This document shows positions 1 through 11,697 of a DNA stretch of 64,000 nt, piece by piece. The stretch is from Balanoglossus misakiensis (taxonomy: Eukaryota; Hemichordata): positions 6,200,001 through 6,264,000 of the forward strand of contig CM082590.2 in NCBI GenBank assembly GCA_040954595.2. The letters run 5' to 3'. A model generated the notes under the pieces. The model was not told where the DNA came from. It worked only from the letters and a program-made list of their open reading frames with translations, and ran no database searches. Within the stretch, counting starts at the first letter, position 1. Every line of letters begins with the position of its first letter. The position numbers and the translations under genes are program-made.

Positions 1-40
1 CCAAACGATAAACACTGTTATATGGCTTCTTATATTTTAG

Positions 41-82
41 GATGGCGAAACCCCTTTGGATTTAGCAGTAAAATTGTTAAAG
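41..82 (+). CDS. ROCO copy 1: partial ankyrin-repeat exon
   Basis: Fourteen codons read DGETPLDLAVKLLK, the TPL start of an ankyrin repeat and its first helix. The exon has an AG acceptor at 39-40 and a GTATGT donor at 83. Its counterpart is 44353-44394, with three to four substitutions. Its reading continues in phase 0 into the giant exon, whose first residues would supply the second ankyrin helix. Confidence 0.75.
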
Positions 83-3000
83 GTATGTATCTATCAAGTC
101 CAGACATGGTGGTAGTGTTATATCCTTGATCAAAACACTTGGTCAAAGACAGAACATCACCGCAAATCCTTGTAATTGCTTGTAAACGCACATTTAGTAA
201 ATAATGCTTGGCAGGACAGACGTTCTAATGTCGGAGTCAAGCTTCTTCACAGCCCCGGAACTTGAATGGAATCAAAAAAGCTCAAAAACCTACTCTGGAT
301 AAAATGCTGCTCACACACTACTGCAGGTTTCTATTCAATACACACGCAGGATAAGTCATGTGATTATAACTACGTTTTTTTCTATTTGGAGTTTTATCTT
401 ACAAATTCACATTTTAAAAATCGCTTAAAATGTGCAGTTGTTCGAGTTTCCGGACAATCGATCGTACTCATAGTTTCACACAAAGCAAATCATGAGATAG
501 CATTCCAGACTCTTCACCGCTATTAAGACATGATCAATCGAATAAGAGGATCAAGAGCAATGTTTACTTCCTTATGGTTATCAAACACAACATTGTCATA
601 TATTGGGCTGTCACCATGATCAAGTGTTGAAATTTGACAGGTGAGCATACCTTTCAACACTGAATGGAACTAAAGTCTAAAACATTCTAATTATCTGGAA
701 AGTGAAATTGCATATGATCTAAACATTATATGCTCAAATCATAGGTTCCTATTACATGTCAAACACATCAGAGGATCAGTTTTAAACATTTCGGACACCG
801 AAATCCATGAGATTCGAAGTCTGTTCTGTCAACCGGTCTTTGAAAAAAAAATATACAATACAAAATATTATGATTAACCCTTTGTTTATCCGATAATAAT
901 TGTCTAACTAGCTAATATCGCTTCAATGGTTAAAGGCTGATGTACGATCAATCACAGACGTACATAATAAAACAGGCCATGCAGATTTTATGATGTTTAA
1001 CTTATACACTGCAGTGTAGGATTTGTGTCAACACGCCTCTAAGGGTTTCTGCCAAACTTTTATGCTAGGTTTCCTAAACACATTTATGGGCAGTATATAA
1101 CAGTTGTAGCCAAAATGGTTGATTAGTCTGAGAACAATCTTTTTGTTGATATTACATCTACTTCTCCCCCTAAGATAAAATTTTAATAGATTAAACATAT
1201 TTATAATTATCAAAAGAAGTGGTCTAGATATTAATATATTTCAAAAAATATGTATTCTTATTTCAACCCACATAGTATGGCTACAATGAGAAAATTTGTG
1301 TCAACACACCTACCGGTATAAGAGATTCTGCAAAACTTTGTTCATTTGAGACACTTATGCTCGGTTTTCTGAACACATTTATTGGCAGTGCATAAGAGTT
1401 GTAACTAAAATGGTTGATTAGTCTGAAGTCTGAGAACACAGATTTTTGTTGATATTACATCTACATCTTCCCTAAGATGCAAATCCTAATAGATTTAACA
1501 TAGTCATAATTATCAAAAGAAGGGATCTAGATATTAATATATTTAAAATATTATGTACTCTTATTTCAACCCATAGGATTACTACACTGAGGAAAATCTG
1601 TGTGCCACATTGGTGGTGCTCTCCTGTTTGCGCGTGTCACTCACAACCAAGGTGAATTCCTTTTTTTATATTAGTACTATTGATAGATTATCTATACTTA
1701 ATGATAATTTAATCATAATACCCTTCACATAAAGATATACATGAACTTGCCGCAGTAGTAGTACAACATTCAGACCTACCAAAATAATCTTGTATGAGTA
1801 TAGTATATGCACTGCTTACATACAAGAGTATTAGTCCAGCTTATCTATTTACCAATAGTGACAGAGAAATGTTACCAAGGAATTCTAATTGTTAATGTCT
1901 GTTATTTATCTGAACGAGTCATACATGAAAAAGTATGAATCTGTCGCAGTACTTGTGAGGCATATCAGTACATACCAATATCATCATGTATGAGTATAGC
2001 ATATGCACCTAATGTAAGATTATTACTCCAGTTATCTAGAAAAGACGAGCTACACCCTATTTAGTCAGTAGAGAATGATACATCAGACATTGATTGAAAG
2101 GTTTCATGAATCATATATGTATGTTGCACAATGTCGTTGATACTTGTACTAGATTGGATGCCTTCTTTTTTCCAGAAACATTTGCTCAAAGCTGGAAAGA
2201 TCGGATCAATTGTAGTTGAAAAACCCAGTTTGAAGAGTGAAGTCTTCGACCTGTCAGATGACACTTTGGATGAGAAGTTGACAGCCGTTTATGACAGTGG
2301 CGAGAAAGTAAAGGCAATTGTAGTTGGTGAGAGCAAAGCGTTATCAAGGTTAGATGAATTATTGAAAGGTCGAGAAATAAGTTCATTGGTGTTATGCAAT
2401 GTCGACATCAAGAAGGTGAGAAACATAAAGGTATCGGAAAGTCTCACTTTAATCAGTGTTAAGTATTTTGATCCCGAGAAAGTGGCTGGTTGGCTTTTGC
2501 CCTCAGCTAGGTATTTCACCTGCATTGATACTAAGATCCCTGTACCATGGTCTATCCAATATTCTGGGTCATTTGAAATACTGAATGTAAGTTACTGTAC
2601 CCTCCAAGTGAAGAAATCACCTCGAACAGACAGTAAAATGAAAGTAATACACATAGCTTGTGGGAGTGTTAAACAGTTGTTCTTAAATAACAATGGTTTG
2701 ACTGATCTGCAGGAGGACATCGGTTCAATTCCTGGTTTATCAACATTGGATGTGAGTAACAATTCAATTAAGAGAATACCACCATCGTTGAGCAAACTTG
2801 TTGATTGTAAATACATCAGAATAGAAGGAAATCCAGCCATAAACATACCACGTGATATTTTAAGGGGTGGTAAGGAAGCTGTCTTGTCTTACCTGAAGGA
2901 ATTTCTGAACACAAACACGTTGCCTAACAGGAATGTCAAGGTAGTTCTCGTTGGTCATGAACGTGTAGGAAAAACAACTCTAGTGCAAGCATTGAAGGGT

Positions 3001-5382
3001 GAATCATCAGACGTGCAGAAAACTGATGGCATAGACATCTCGGAAATAAATCTCAAAGAGAGAGATATTAAGTTGACCGTGTTTGATTTTGCTGGGGATG
3101 TAGATTTTCTGGAATCACATTCACTGTTTATTACAGATGACAGTGTCTTTTTGGTCACCTTTGACCTCAGCAAATTTGCCATTAGTTCAACAACGAACAA
3201 GGTGTCATCTTCACATCAAATGGGGAGAGTGAAATTGTGGTTGCAGACTGTGTTTGCATATGCTCCAAATTCCCAAGTTATTCTGGTAGGTACCCATGCT
3301 GATGCGCCAATGTTAAACAGGGCTGTGCTTGACTTGATTTGGCAGACGGTTCATGATACACTTGTTGAAATGAGAGACACACATCGCAAGTACTACCGTC
3401 AAAATATGCGCAAAGATTGCTTAGTGTGTCAGAACCAAGATGTGCTGAAAAGAAAGAGTATGTTTAAGGGATTAGCTGGATATGTGAGTATTGATGGTGA
3501 TGAGGAATTGGTTGATGAAAGTCAAATGCCTCCTTCAGAAGGAAGAGCTCTGACTTCTTGTCCACACATTGTTGGATATGTTGAGGTTTGCAGCACAGAA
3601 AAATTCCCAAATTGGATATTATACAAGGGGAATAAGAGCATTGCACAGTTGCAAATGGCACTAACAAAGGTTTGTGATAATCTTTTGGAATCAACAAGCC
3701 CAGAAATCCCAGAAAAGTGGAATCTCTTGCGAGGGAATTTAAAATCAGAACGACTGAAACGTCCAAACCCAGTAATGACCTACAAGGAATACCAGGAGAT
3801 TGCTGGTAACATTGGAATTGAAAAGGGTGTGACATTAGATAATGCAACCAGTTTTCTGTGTAGTCAGGGTGACATAGTGGTTGATCCATCTAGATCTACA
3901 ACTGGAGACAAGGGTCTGCAAGTGCTGGTAGTACTTGATCCCCATTGGCTGGCTAATAAATTGAAGACACTGATATCTTATGCAAGGGAAGATGGGTCTG
4001 GGGAATTCATTGATAACAATGGCATACTGTCAATGGAGAACATGGTAAAAGCCTGGGCAGACATCGAAAGTGAATATCGTGGCTCACTGTTAGATGTTTT
4101 TACATCATTGCGTATTTGTTTTGCATTTGGTGAGGAACAAACATCAGTTGAAGCAAAGAAGGGTTATTTGTTTCCTTGTAAGTTACCTGTTGGTCAGCCA
4201 TCAGAGAAAAATTGGTATCCATATCCCAAAAACAAGGACAGACAGGCTAGTCACCTTTATCGATTTGGCTTTCTACCTCCACTGTTTTTCTGTGATCTAA
4301 TAGTAGCAGTCAATGAGAAGGCCATTTTTGCAAAGTCAAGTCATCCCACATACACACGAAATAATATTGTGTTTCTTTGCAATGAGAAGCTGGAACCATG
4401 TGACGAATGTGTCAAGTCAGGCGGTTTTGATGGCAGTGTTAATGCTGCGCACCTTGTGCGTTTTGAGTTGCTTTACCATAGCAACAGTATCCTTGTCAGT
4501 GCTAGGGGACCACAGGCTTGTTGCCTCCTGCAACAACTCCAAGGCATCATGAAGGATGTTCTCAACACCCCTCAGTACATGAATGTTGATATGAAGGTAC
4601 CAGAGTCCCTATCATGCCCACACTGTATTGTTCTGCGTGAACCCTTCATTGGAGAAATGACACAGAGTGGAAGCAGTCTAATCTGCTCCATCCCCACATC
4701 AAAGAGTCACCTGTTTCACAGCAGATTAGACCTACTACAGTGGAATGGGGTAGAAAGACCAATTTCTACCCAGACTAGATTAGACATGTCCAAAGACATG
4801 CGCTGCCCAAGTCACTTTGTTATGCTGTCGGTTAACACAGGCAGCCAATCAGTTGTGGGTCAACTGACACAGTATGTGTTTTCCCACTTCTCTGATGGTT
4901 ATGCAGTCCACTTGCTTTGTGAAAAGCCACAACAGTTGCATTTCATTGATTCCCCGGGCTATCGAGTTAGAAATGTAAATGGGTTTCTCAAGAAGTATGG
5001 CCCACATATGTGTAGAATTCTGAAGATCATCGAGGTAGCAGGTGGTTTGTTGAAGTTTATTCCAGATCCAACCGGTACTGCTGCTGCAGCAGCAAAAACA
5101 GTTCCTGCAATCGCCGGGAAAGCAGGTAACTTACTGTCAGAATTCTTGCATGATTTTGGAAGCAAGTATCCAGAATTGAATGACATATCCAGAGAGCCAC
5201 TACAAAAGTCCATGGAGGAGTTAGAAAAGATGAAATCATCACCACACCGCAGAGATTTCCAACGCTTTCTCGGTAAAGCTGATGAAGATGGACAGTTTGG
5301 GGGCCTTCAGCCAATAGCATATGGCACGGGTGTCATTTGGGTTTGTGAAACTCACTTTTGTGAGCTGGCAAGTAAACAATAG
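41..5382 (+). CDS. ROCO-family protein copy 1 (ANK-LRR-Roc-COR), 3' part of gene; 5' exons lie before the window
   Basis: Two exons are visible, 41-82 and 2176-5382, both phase 0. The first encodes the start of an ankyrin repeat. The second encodes leucine-rich-repeat-like segments, a Roc GTPase domain, a COR domain and a C-terminal module, then stops. Every feature has a counterpart in copy 2 at 44353-48889, where the upstream ankyrin exons are visible, so copy 1 probably begins with similar exons outside the window. The ATG at 2131 lies in the intron, before a pyrimidine-rich AG acceptor at 2174-2175, and is not taken as the start. ROCO proteins are multidomain GTPases that often dimerise through COR. 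No protein kinase domain is present, unlike LRRK proteins. Role and partners are unknown. Confidence 0.85.
83..2175 (+). other. Intron of ROCO copy 1
   Basis: No coding signal was found. The first ~230 bases match the equivalent intron of copy 2 (44395 onward) almost exactly, then similarity becomes patchy. This intron is about 0.8 kb longer than that of copy 2, partly because of a tandem repeat at 1021-1593. A short stretch near 1560-1660 has a counterpart at 44945-45050, both ending in a shared ACCAAGGTGAATTCC. It could be a conserved intronic element or a small unrecognised exon. Confidence 0.6.
1021..1593. repeat. Two-unit tandem repeat, ~273-300 bp period
   Basis: The block starting ATTTGTGTCAACAC at 1021 recurs at 1294 in the same order, including a shared TGGTTGATTAGTCTGA and TCTAGATATTAATATATTT. 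The units differ by many substitutions and small indels. Copy 2's intron holds only one degenerate version (~44780-44950), so the doubling is either specific to copy 1 or was lost from copy 2. Confidence 0.75.
2176..5382 (+). CDS. ROCO copy 1: giant LRR-Roc-COR exon with stop codon
   Basis: The exon encodes 1068 residues. LRR-like segments span roughly residues 70-240, including LFLNNNGL and LDVSNNSIKRIP. The Roc P-loop GHERVGKT is at 260-267, switch-II DFAGD near 304-308 and the guanine-specificity motif THAD near 373. COR is marked by LDPHWLANKL near 587. An alanine-rich amphipathic stretch follows (PDPTGTAAAAAKTVP). The C-terminal module is rich in aromatic residues and glycine (FGGLQPIAYGTGVIWVCE). 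The reading frame is open throughout and ends at TAG 5380-5382. Against copy 2 the protein is close to identical in Roc-COR but clearly diverged in the first ~35 residues and in a ~25-residue linker before the C-terminal module. The position after DFAG is Asp instead of the Gln common in Roc and Ras-like GTPases. Confidence 0.9.
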   Translation, partial: KHLLKAGKIGSIVVEKPSLKSEVFDLSDDTLDEKLTAVYDSGEKVKAIVVGESKALSRLDELLKGREISSLVLCNVDIKKVRNIKVSESLTLISVKYFDPEKVAGWLLPSARYFTCIDTKIPVPWSIQYSGSFEILNVSYCTLQVKKSPRTDSKMKVIHIACGSVKQLFLNNNGLTDLQEDIGSIPGLSTLDVSNNSIKRIPPSLSKLVDCKYIRIEGNPAINIPRDILRGGKEAVLSYLKEFLNTNTLPNRNVKVVLVGHERVGKTTLVQALKGESSDVQKTDGIDISEINLKERDIKLTVFDFAGDVDFLESHSLFITDDSVFLVTFDLSKFAISSTTNKVSSSHQMGRVKLWLQTVFAYAPNSQVILVGTHADAPMLNRAVLDLIWQTVHDTLVEMRDTHRKYYRQNMRKDCLVCQNQDVLKRKSMFKGLAGYVSIDGDEELVDESQMPPSEGRALTSCPHIVGYVEVCSTEKFPNWILYKGNKSIAQLQMALTKVCDNLLESTSPEIPEKWNLLRGNLKSERLKRPNPVMTYKEYQEIAGNIGIEKGVTLDNATSFLCSQGDIVVDPSRSTTGDKGLQVLVVLDPHWLANKLKTLISYAREDGSGEFIDNNGILSMENMVKAWADIESEYRGSLLDVFTSLRICFAFGEEQTSVEAKKGYLFPCKLPVGQPSEKNWYPYPKNKDRQASHLYRFGFLPPLFFCDLIVAVNEKAIFAKSSHPTYTRNNIVFLCNEKLEPCDECVKSGGFDGSVNAAHLVRFELLYHSNSILVSARGPQACCLLQQLQGIMKDVLNTPQYMNVDMKVPESLSCPHCIVLREPFIGEMTQSGSSLICSIPTSKSHLFHSRLDLLQWNGVERPISTQTRLDMSKDMRCPSHFVMLSVNTGSQSVVGQLTQYVFSHFSDGYAVHLLCEKPQQLHFIDSPGYRVRNVNGFLKKYGPHMCRILKIIEVAGGLLKFIPDPTGTAAAAAKTVPAIAGKAGNLLSEFLHDFGSKYPELNDISREPLQKSMEELEKMKSSPHRRDFQRFLGKADEDGQFGGLQPIAYGTGVIWVCETHFCELASKQ

Positions 5383-7860
5383 AGACATACTGATGTGGGT
5401 GTCACCCAAAGATTATCACAATACTCTACGTTAACATACGGTATTGTATCTGTGATACCACAATACATGTGCATGAATGTTACCAAAACATAAATCGAAC
5501 ATTTCCATCATTACACCCTAGCATCCATAATGTACTCTCAAACATCTCATGAGGGCGCAAGACTGGTAGATACCAAACACTACAGAATTTGGATCTGGCC
5601 ACACATGTACTACACAGTAACTGCATTTCCCATTGTGTATATAATGGCAGAGTTGTGACATTATTTCCAAGTACAAGGAATACTACGTATATACATTTTA
5701 TTCAGATATATCCCCTGAACAGTTCCAACAATGTCAAATTTAGACTAAAGAATGAGATAGTTCATGTTTGATCTGTATTTAGAGATAGTGGGTATTGTTT
5801 TTAGATGACTGTAGGAAATTATACAATAGATCTTCCAGTTAGATGCTCCTTCACCATGTACCAGATAGCACCATGTTCATCGGCCAAAAGAAAGCATGGT
5901 CAAAGATAAGTGGATGAAATGACATGATGGGAACACTGCCCATGTAGTATCCTCTGTGCAGAGACCAATCCTATGAGTTGATAAACAAAAATGTGGCCTT
6001 TCAATCTTCTTGTGAGAGAATTCACTTTGAGGTTGCATTTGTAACATAATCAAATGACCCAGGTTAATTGGATTGCAGTATCTCAATTTATATTTGCATT
6101 TTAAGTGGTGATTTCTTTTCTGGACTAGTTTACCACAGCTGACATTAAACACATTCTGTTGATGTGTAGCCAAATCTATGTTTAATAGAGAGAGAAGGAG
6201 ATTGTCTGTCTTTAGACCAAGTACTATATTATGTATTAAATGTATTGTGCATCAATGTAGAATTATGTAACTTTTAAAAATTATCAAGATTTTTTTAATG
6301 TCCTCTTGAATCATGAATGTTTCCATTAAACATTCATTTGCAAATTTCAAGTTTATCAATATACGGCAGTTTTTGGTGTGTTAGTATAATACTTGCCTTT
6401 TGTTTCTTGTGACTCGTATTTTTTCTCTGAAAATGTATACGGTGTTTTAATGCTTATCTGTCACAAGTTTAATGTCTTCAATTATGCATATCATATCAAC
6501 ATGTGATATATGCAAAATTTAATTGATGTACTAACAATCTTGTCAGAAATGACAGTGATTTCATTTCATTTCCCTTGGATCCAAACCAGCTGTCTTAAAG
6601 ATAACATTCCATCTGTCAGTGAATTCTCATGTATGGGACCATTACTCAGACATGTTGGGACAGACTTTATTTCATGTTAACTCAGTGTTCTTTTTATCCA
6701 TTGATCCAGCAGGGACAAGGTTAATTGCAATGACAATATCTCCTTGAATTTTCAGTAATAGGACAAAAAACTTCACGAGTTACTGTGTTTAAGACAGCTC
6801 AATAACCAAGGTTTTTCTAAGACCATCTGTACAATCTGATAATTTTGTCGATAAAATACTTTAACCACAGCTTATTGTTATTGCTACAGGTATGTTCAAT
6901 ACACACAAATTGGTAATACTCGCAAGTCACAGTTAATGTTACCGTATGTTTCCTTTTAAAAGCTTTTTATATTAATGTTTTCTACATTGTGTTTTAAAGA
7001 ATATGTGAAGTATCAAGCTTGTAATTTCACCTCACAAATATCCCCCACACAGAAACTGGCCAGCTTGGATTATTCACTCTGATCTGTTCCTTTTGTTTTG
7101 GATGTTGTTCCTGTAAAACCATCCCTTCTCTGCTTTACGCACATTTTCCCCGAATATGTTAACCTGGTTGGTCAATCCCTAGTTTATCAGTGTGAAGATA
7201 AACTTGTGAAGTGAATAGACGTGGGTCAAACAGATGTGTTTAGCCAGTGCCCGTATTGGCCATGTGTACATCTGTGTCAGGGACAGCTGTCATGATTAGG
7301 ACAACTTTGTTTGTATTGAATTATTTTAGAACATACTGAATTTACCCCTCATTTGAATTTCTGTTTATGAGTCTTTCAAACAATATGTAAATTGCAGAGA
7401 CAGATGCCACACAAAAACAAACACACAAATGAACATCAACTGGTTTGAAAAAAAAACTACATCAATGATGTTATGGGCATATTAATAAGAATGATAGTGT
7501 TTTAAGATATCAACATATACTAATAAAGAAGACAGGTTGATATTTCAATTATTGATGACATGTATTTGAAGAATTCATTCCAATATTGGCAATTTTGTTT
7601 GAATAAAATTGACACAATATTTTCAGAATTTGTTTGCACTATACTCATTTTAACTGAAAAATAATTCTTAAATCTACATTTAATTATGTAGTACCTTTTG
7701 TTGGAAGCCTTATTTATATACCCTTTCAATGTTCTATGACAGGACAATGAATATCCCATTGGTCATCATTCAAATTGCGTTGCATTTGATTGAAATGATT
7801 TTCTGTTTATGTTTTCGCTAAATTATTTGAGGAATAATCTAAGCCCATACGAATAATTTG
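5383..7860 (+). other. 3' flank / probable 3' UTR region of ROCO copy 1
   Basis: No coding ORF is supported; the short ORFs here are not convincing. The stretch is closely similar to 48890-51110 behind copy 2, with small indels and one larger block (~7370-7545) absent from copy 2. AATAAA occurs at ~7602 and, in the equivalent place, at ~50886, so a distal poly(A) signal is possible. ATTAAA also occurs near 6325. The transcript end cannot be fixed by reading. Confidence 0.5.
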
Positions 7861-8111
7861 CGAGGCCAGGGGCTTAGGGACCAATTCATGGTTAGGGGGG
7901 GGGGGGCAAATGTAGCCAACGTTCTGGTGGTGAATGACTTACAATGGAAATTTGCACACATAAATAAATTAATATAATTAAATTAATATATGAACAAATT
8001 AAAAGGACAAGTCATTACAATAGTTAGTAGAATTGATAAAGGTGGGGTTGGGAGTGGGTGCCCCCCTCCCACATTAGAAAATTTTATTAAATACAGAGCT
8101 CAAAGCTGCAT

Positions 8112-9909
8112 TTTAATGAACTCAAAAAGCAAATTAACTCTACTATGTTGGGGAGGACAAATTTAACCTTCGCCGATCAAAGTTAGCATTGGTGGGGGGA
8201 AGGGGGCAAGTACTCTGCCCAGGTACACCAGGCAATACATGAAAGGTGTGAAAGAATGAAAGGGGTGGGTGTGGGAAGGGGTGTCCCTCTCTGACATTAG
8301 AAAATTTTGTAATATAACAATCTCCAAACCGCAATTTTTTGTCCCTAAAGTTGGGGGCAAAAGTATTTCTTGGTCCCCCCCCCCTACTTCAGCATTGGAG
8401 GGGGGGGGGGGCAAGTGACCACCCACTCCTGGTTCCTACGCCTATGGGGGCGAAGTTGTGTAAATGTATGTCTGCTTGGGACCAATATGCAATGCTTTGG
8501 GGTATAGTTTTGTCACTGTGAGTGTGCCCTCTAAACCCATATGATGCACCACTGACTCACTAGTGACTCAAGGAAATTATCCACAATACATGCAAAGTAC
8601 AGACTCAGAGAATTTTTTACAAATCTTCAAATTGACTCAAAGCTTTAACAATTATGTTTGTTTAGAGAACACTGCAGGTAACATTGGCAAGCAGATATGG
8701 CCTAACCATATCTACATATGGAAATGTAAAAAGAAATAGAACTATAGGAACATGCCCAATCAAGTGTCATGTGTCAAGGCAATCTTACAAGCAGTGCAAA
8801 TTCTTTCAAGCAGCCCTGGGACAGACAGTCAGAGACACTCATTGACCTTAGACTCTCTCACAGCCCACGGTTCGCTACAAGGCTCTTTACTGACACGCCC
8901 TCAACCGGCCATCTTGAAATTGTGTCGACCATATTTGATTGTCATCACTCACTTAGGTAGCTTAAAGCCTATTTAAGTTAGGGAGAATTGCTGGAAAGTG
9001 ATTGGCTTTAGAGTGTGCATGTATGGTAGCTGATCAGTGGCCTTCGTCTCTTCTTTTGTGAAATGTATAAGTGAACGGCCTGTGTAGGTATCTGAGTCTC
9101 ATTGCAAAAAAAAAATGGCCAGATGCAAAACACCCAGACAGTCTGGTTCACTCTTGAATTGGCACACGTTCAACTGTCAACCCAATTGCATTTGGGTGAA
9201 ACCAGGTCACGATGATTAACAAGGCCTTCTTTATACACTCAGCGCCCGCACCGTGATGTCAATGAAAGAGAAGATCTTTGGAAGATGATTTCTTTTACTT
9301 GTATTCAGAGGAAGCATTTCATTGTACGCGTTAACACCAGTGCTATTTTTACAGGTTGATTGTACTTTTAGTGTTTCGAGCTCTTTTCACACGTGTTCAA
9401 TTAAAGGGACAAAGTCTCTCCCTCGCTGCCCTTTTTCTATTCATTTTGTTTGATACAAGACACTGTTAATGTTATTCTACATGTGGATATATAGTGAATC
9501 AACGTTCGATCAGTTTTTACGGCCGGGGGGGGGGGGGGGTGCGGCAAAATCCAGGGGGGGGGGGGTCACTTAAATTTTGAAGTCCGAAAGGGGGGTTCAT
9601 CTGTTTTTTTTTAAACGTTTAGGGGGTCACATACTTTTACCACCGAACTTTTGCTTTTGAGTCCACAAAATTGCAGTTTCGCGCCCTTTATTTGACAAAA
9701 TTTTCTAATGTGCGAGGGGGACACCCCCTCCCACACCCACCCCCTCCATTCTTCGCCACATATCATTTATTCGCTGGTTGCACATGCACTCATATTTAGG
9801 GTTTATGATGCCTGTGTATAGTTCACTGCCTTCATCTGCATGGACTAATGGTAGTACAGTGTGAAACAAAAATTATGAAAATTATCCCACAAGTTACAGC
9901 TTACGTGCC
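8112..9909. repeat. 1.8-kb tandem duplication, unit 1
   Basis: This unit matches 9910 onward at a spacing of 1798 bases; for example CTCAAAAAGCAAATTAACTC is at 8121 and 9919. It contains G/C homopolymer-rich tracts, a conserved ~700-bp unique-looking stretch around 8520-9250, and one copy of the chimeric TTAA element (9401-9914). The paralogous region behind copy 2 has only one unit (~51250-53040). Confidence 0.85.
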
Positions 9910-9914
9910 TTTAA
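9401..9914. mobile_element. Chimeric TTAA-bounded non-autonomous element, copy 1
   Basis: The left end TTAAAGGGACAAAGTCTCTC belongs to the palindromic MITE family seen complete at 12665-13003. The right end GTGCCTTTAA with an adjoining GTTGCAGCTTA-like stretch belongs to a different TTAA family (see 37437-37949). The middle contains poly-G runs and a GGGGGACACCCC stretch. Equivalent composites occur at 11181-11687 and 52533-53040, all 507-514 bp. No transposase is encoded. Confidence 0.6.
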
Positions 9915-11697
9915 TGAACTCAAAAAGCAAATTAACTCAACTATGTTGGGGAGGACAAATTTAGCCTTCGCCAATCAAAGTTAGCATTGGTGGGGGGGGC
10001 AAGTACTCTGCCCAGGTACACCAGGCAATACATGAAAGGTGTGAAAGAATGAAAGGGGTGGGTGTGGGAAGGGGTGTCCCCCTCTGACATTACAAAATTT
10101 TGTAATATAACAATCTCCAAACCGCAATTTTTTGTCCCTAAAGTTGGGGGGGGGGGCAAAAGTATTTCTTTGCCCCCCCCCCCCCCCAAACACACACACT
10201 TCAGAATTGGAGGGGGGCAAGTGACCACCCCTCCCCCCTCCTGGTTCCTACGCCTATGGAGGCGAAATTGTGGAAATGTATATCTGCTTGGGACCATTAT
10301 GCAACGCTTTGGGGTATAGTTTTGTCACTGTCAGTGTGCCCTCTAAGCCCATATGATGCACCACTGACTCACTGGTGACTCAAGGAAATTATCCACAATA
10401 CATGCAAAGTACAGACTCAGAGAATTTTTTACAAATCTTCAAATTGACTCAAAGCTTTAACAAATTATGTTTGTTTAGAGAACACTGCAGGTAACATTGG
10501 CAAGCAGATATGACCTAACCATATCTAAATATGGAAATGTGTAAAAGAAATAGAACTATAGGAACATGCCCAATCAATTGTCATGTGTCAAGGCAATCTT
10601 ACAAGCAGTGCAACTTCTTTCAAGCAGCCCTGGGACAGACAGTCAGAGACACTCACTGACCTTAGACTCTCTCACAGCCCACGGTTCGCTACAAGGCTCT
10701 TTACTGACGCGCCCTCAACCGGCCATCTTGAAATTGTTTCGACCATATGTGATTTTCATCACTCACTTAGGTAGCTTAAAACCTATTTAAGTTAGGGAGA
10801 ATTGCGGGAAAGTGATTGGCTTTAGAGTGTGCATGTATGGTAGCTGATCAGTGGCCTTCGTCTCTTCTGTTGTGAAATGTATAAGTGAACGGCCTGTGTA
10901 GGTATCTGAGTCTCATTGCAAAAACAAAAAAATGGCCAGACGCAAAACACCCAGACAGTCTGGTTCACTCTTGAATTGGCACACGTTCAACTGTCAACCC
11001 AATTGCATTTGGGTGAAACCAGGTCACGATGATTAACAAGGCCTTCTTTATACACTCAGTGCCCGCACCGTGATGTCAATGAAAGGAGAGCTCTTTGGAA
11101 GATGATTTCTTTTACTTGTATTCAGAGGAAGCATTTCATTGTACACGTTAACACCAGTGCTATTTTTCACACGTGTTCAATTAAAGGGACAAAGTCTCTC
11201 TCTCTCGCTGCCCTTTTTCTATTAATTATGTTTGATACAAGACACTGTTAATGTTATTCTACATGTGGATATATAGTGAATCAACGTTCAATCAGTTTTT
11301 ACGGCCGTGGGGCCGGCAAAATCCAGGGGGGGGGGGGTCATTTAAATTTTGAAGTCCGAAAGGGGGGGTCATCTGTTTTTTTAAAACGTTTAGGGGGGTC
11401 ACATACTTTTACCACCGAACTTTTGCTTTTGAGTCCACAAAATTGCAGTTTCGCGCCCTTTATTTGACAACATTTTCTAATGTGCGAGGGGGACACCCCT
11501 TCCCACACCCACCCCCTCCATTCTTCGCCACATATCATTTATTCGCTGGTTGCACATGCACTCATATTAAGGGTGTATAATGCCTGTGTATAGTTCACTG
11601 CCTTCATCAGCATGGACTAATGGTAGTACAGTGTGAAACAAATAATTATGATAATTAGCCCAAAAGTTGCAGCTTATGTGCCTTTAAAGAAAGTAAT
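9910..11697. repeat. 1.8-kb tandem duplication, unit 2
   Basis: Near-copy of 8112-9909 with small indels, mostly in G and C homopolymers. A ~45-bp stretch between ACCAGTGCTATTTTT and CACACGTGTTCAATT, present in unit 1 (9340-9400) and in the copy-2 flank (52470-52530), is missing here at ~11165. Unit 1 is therefore closer to the ancestral arrangement at that site. Confidence 0.85.
11181..11687. mobile_element. Chimeric TTAA-bounded non-autonomous element, copy 2
   Basis: Same architecture as 9401-9914: the AGGGACAAAG-type left end, a poly-G centre and the TTGCAGCTTATGTGCC-type right end, both flanked by TTAA. It is part of the second 1.8-kb unit, so it arose by tandem duplication and not by a separate insertion. 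Confidence 0.6.

Noticed and set aside
2131-2175. ATG-initiated extension of the giant ROCO exon in copy 1
   Set aside because: The 15 codons lie before a pyrimidine-rich AG acceptor and are not conserved in copy 2, where a different sequence precedes the same acceptor. They are intronic.
8339-8521. ORFs through the poly-G/poly-C blocks (also 9941-10319, 51306-51677)
   Set aside because: Low-complexity Gly/Pro translations in overlapping frames on both strands. They arise from homopolymers in repeat units.
8752-8976. ORF pair kept in all three 1.8-kb units (8752, 10566, 51879)
   Set aside because: Two overlapping frames are equally conserved, there is no recognisable motif, and the units are recent duplicates, so frame conservation is uninformative.
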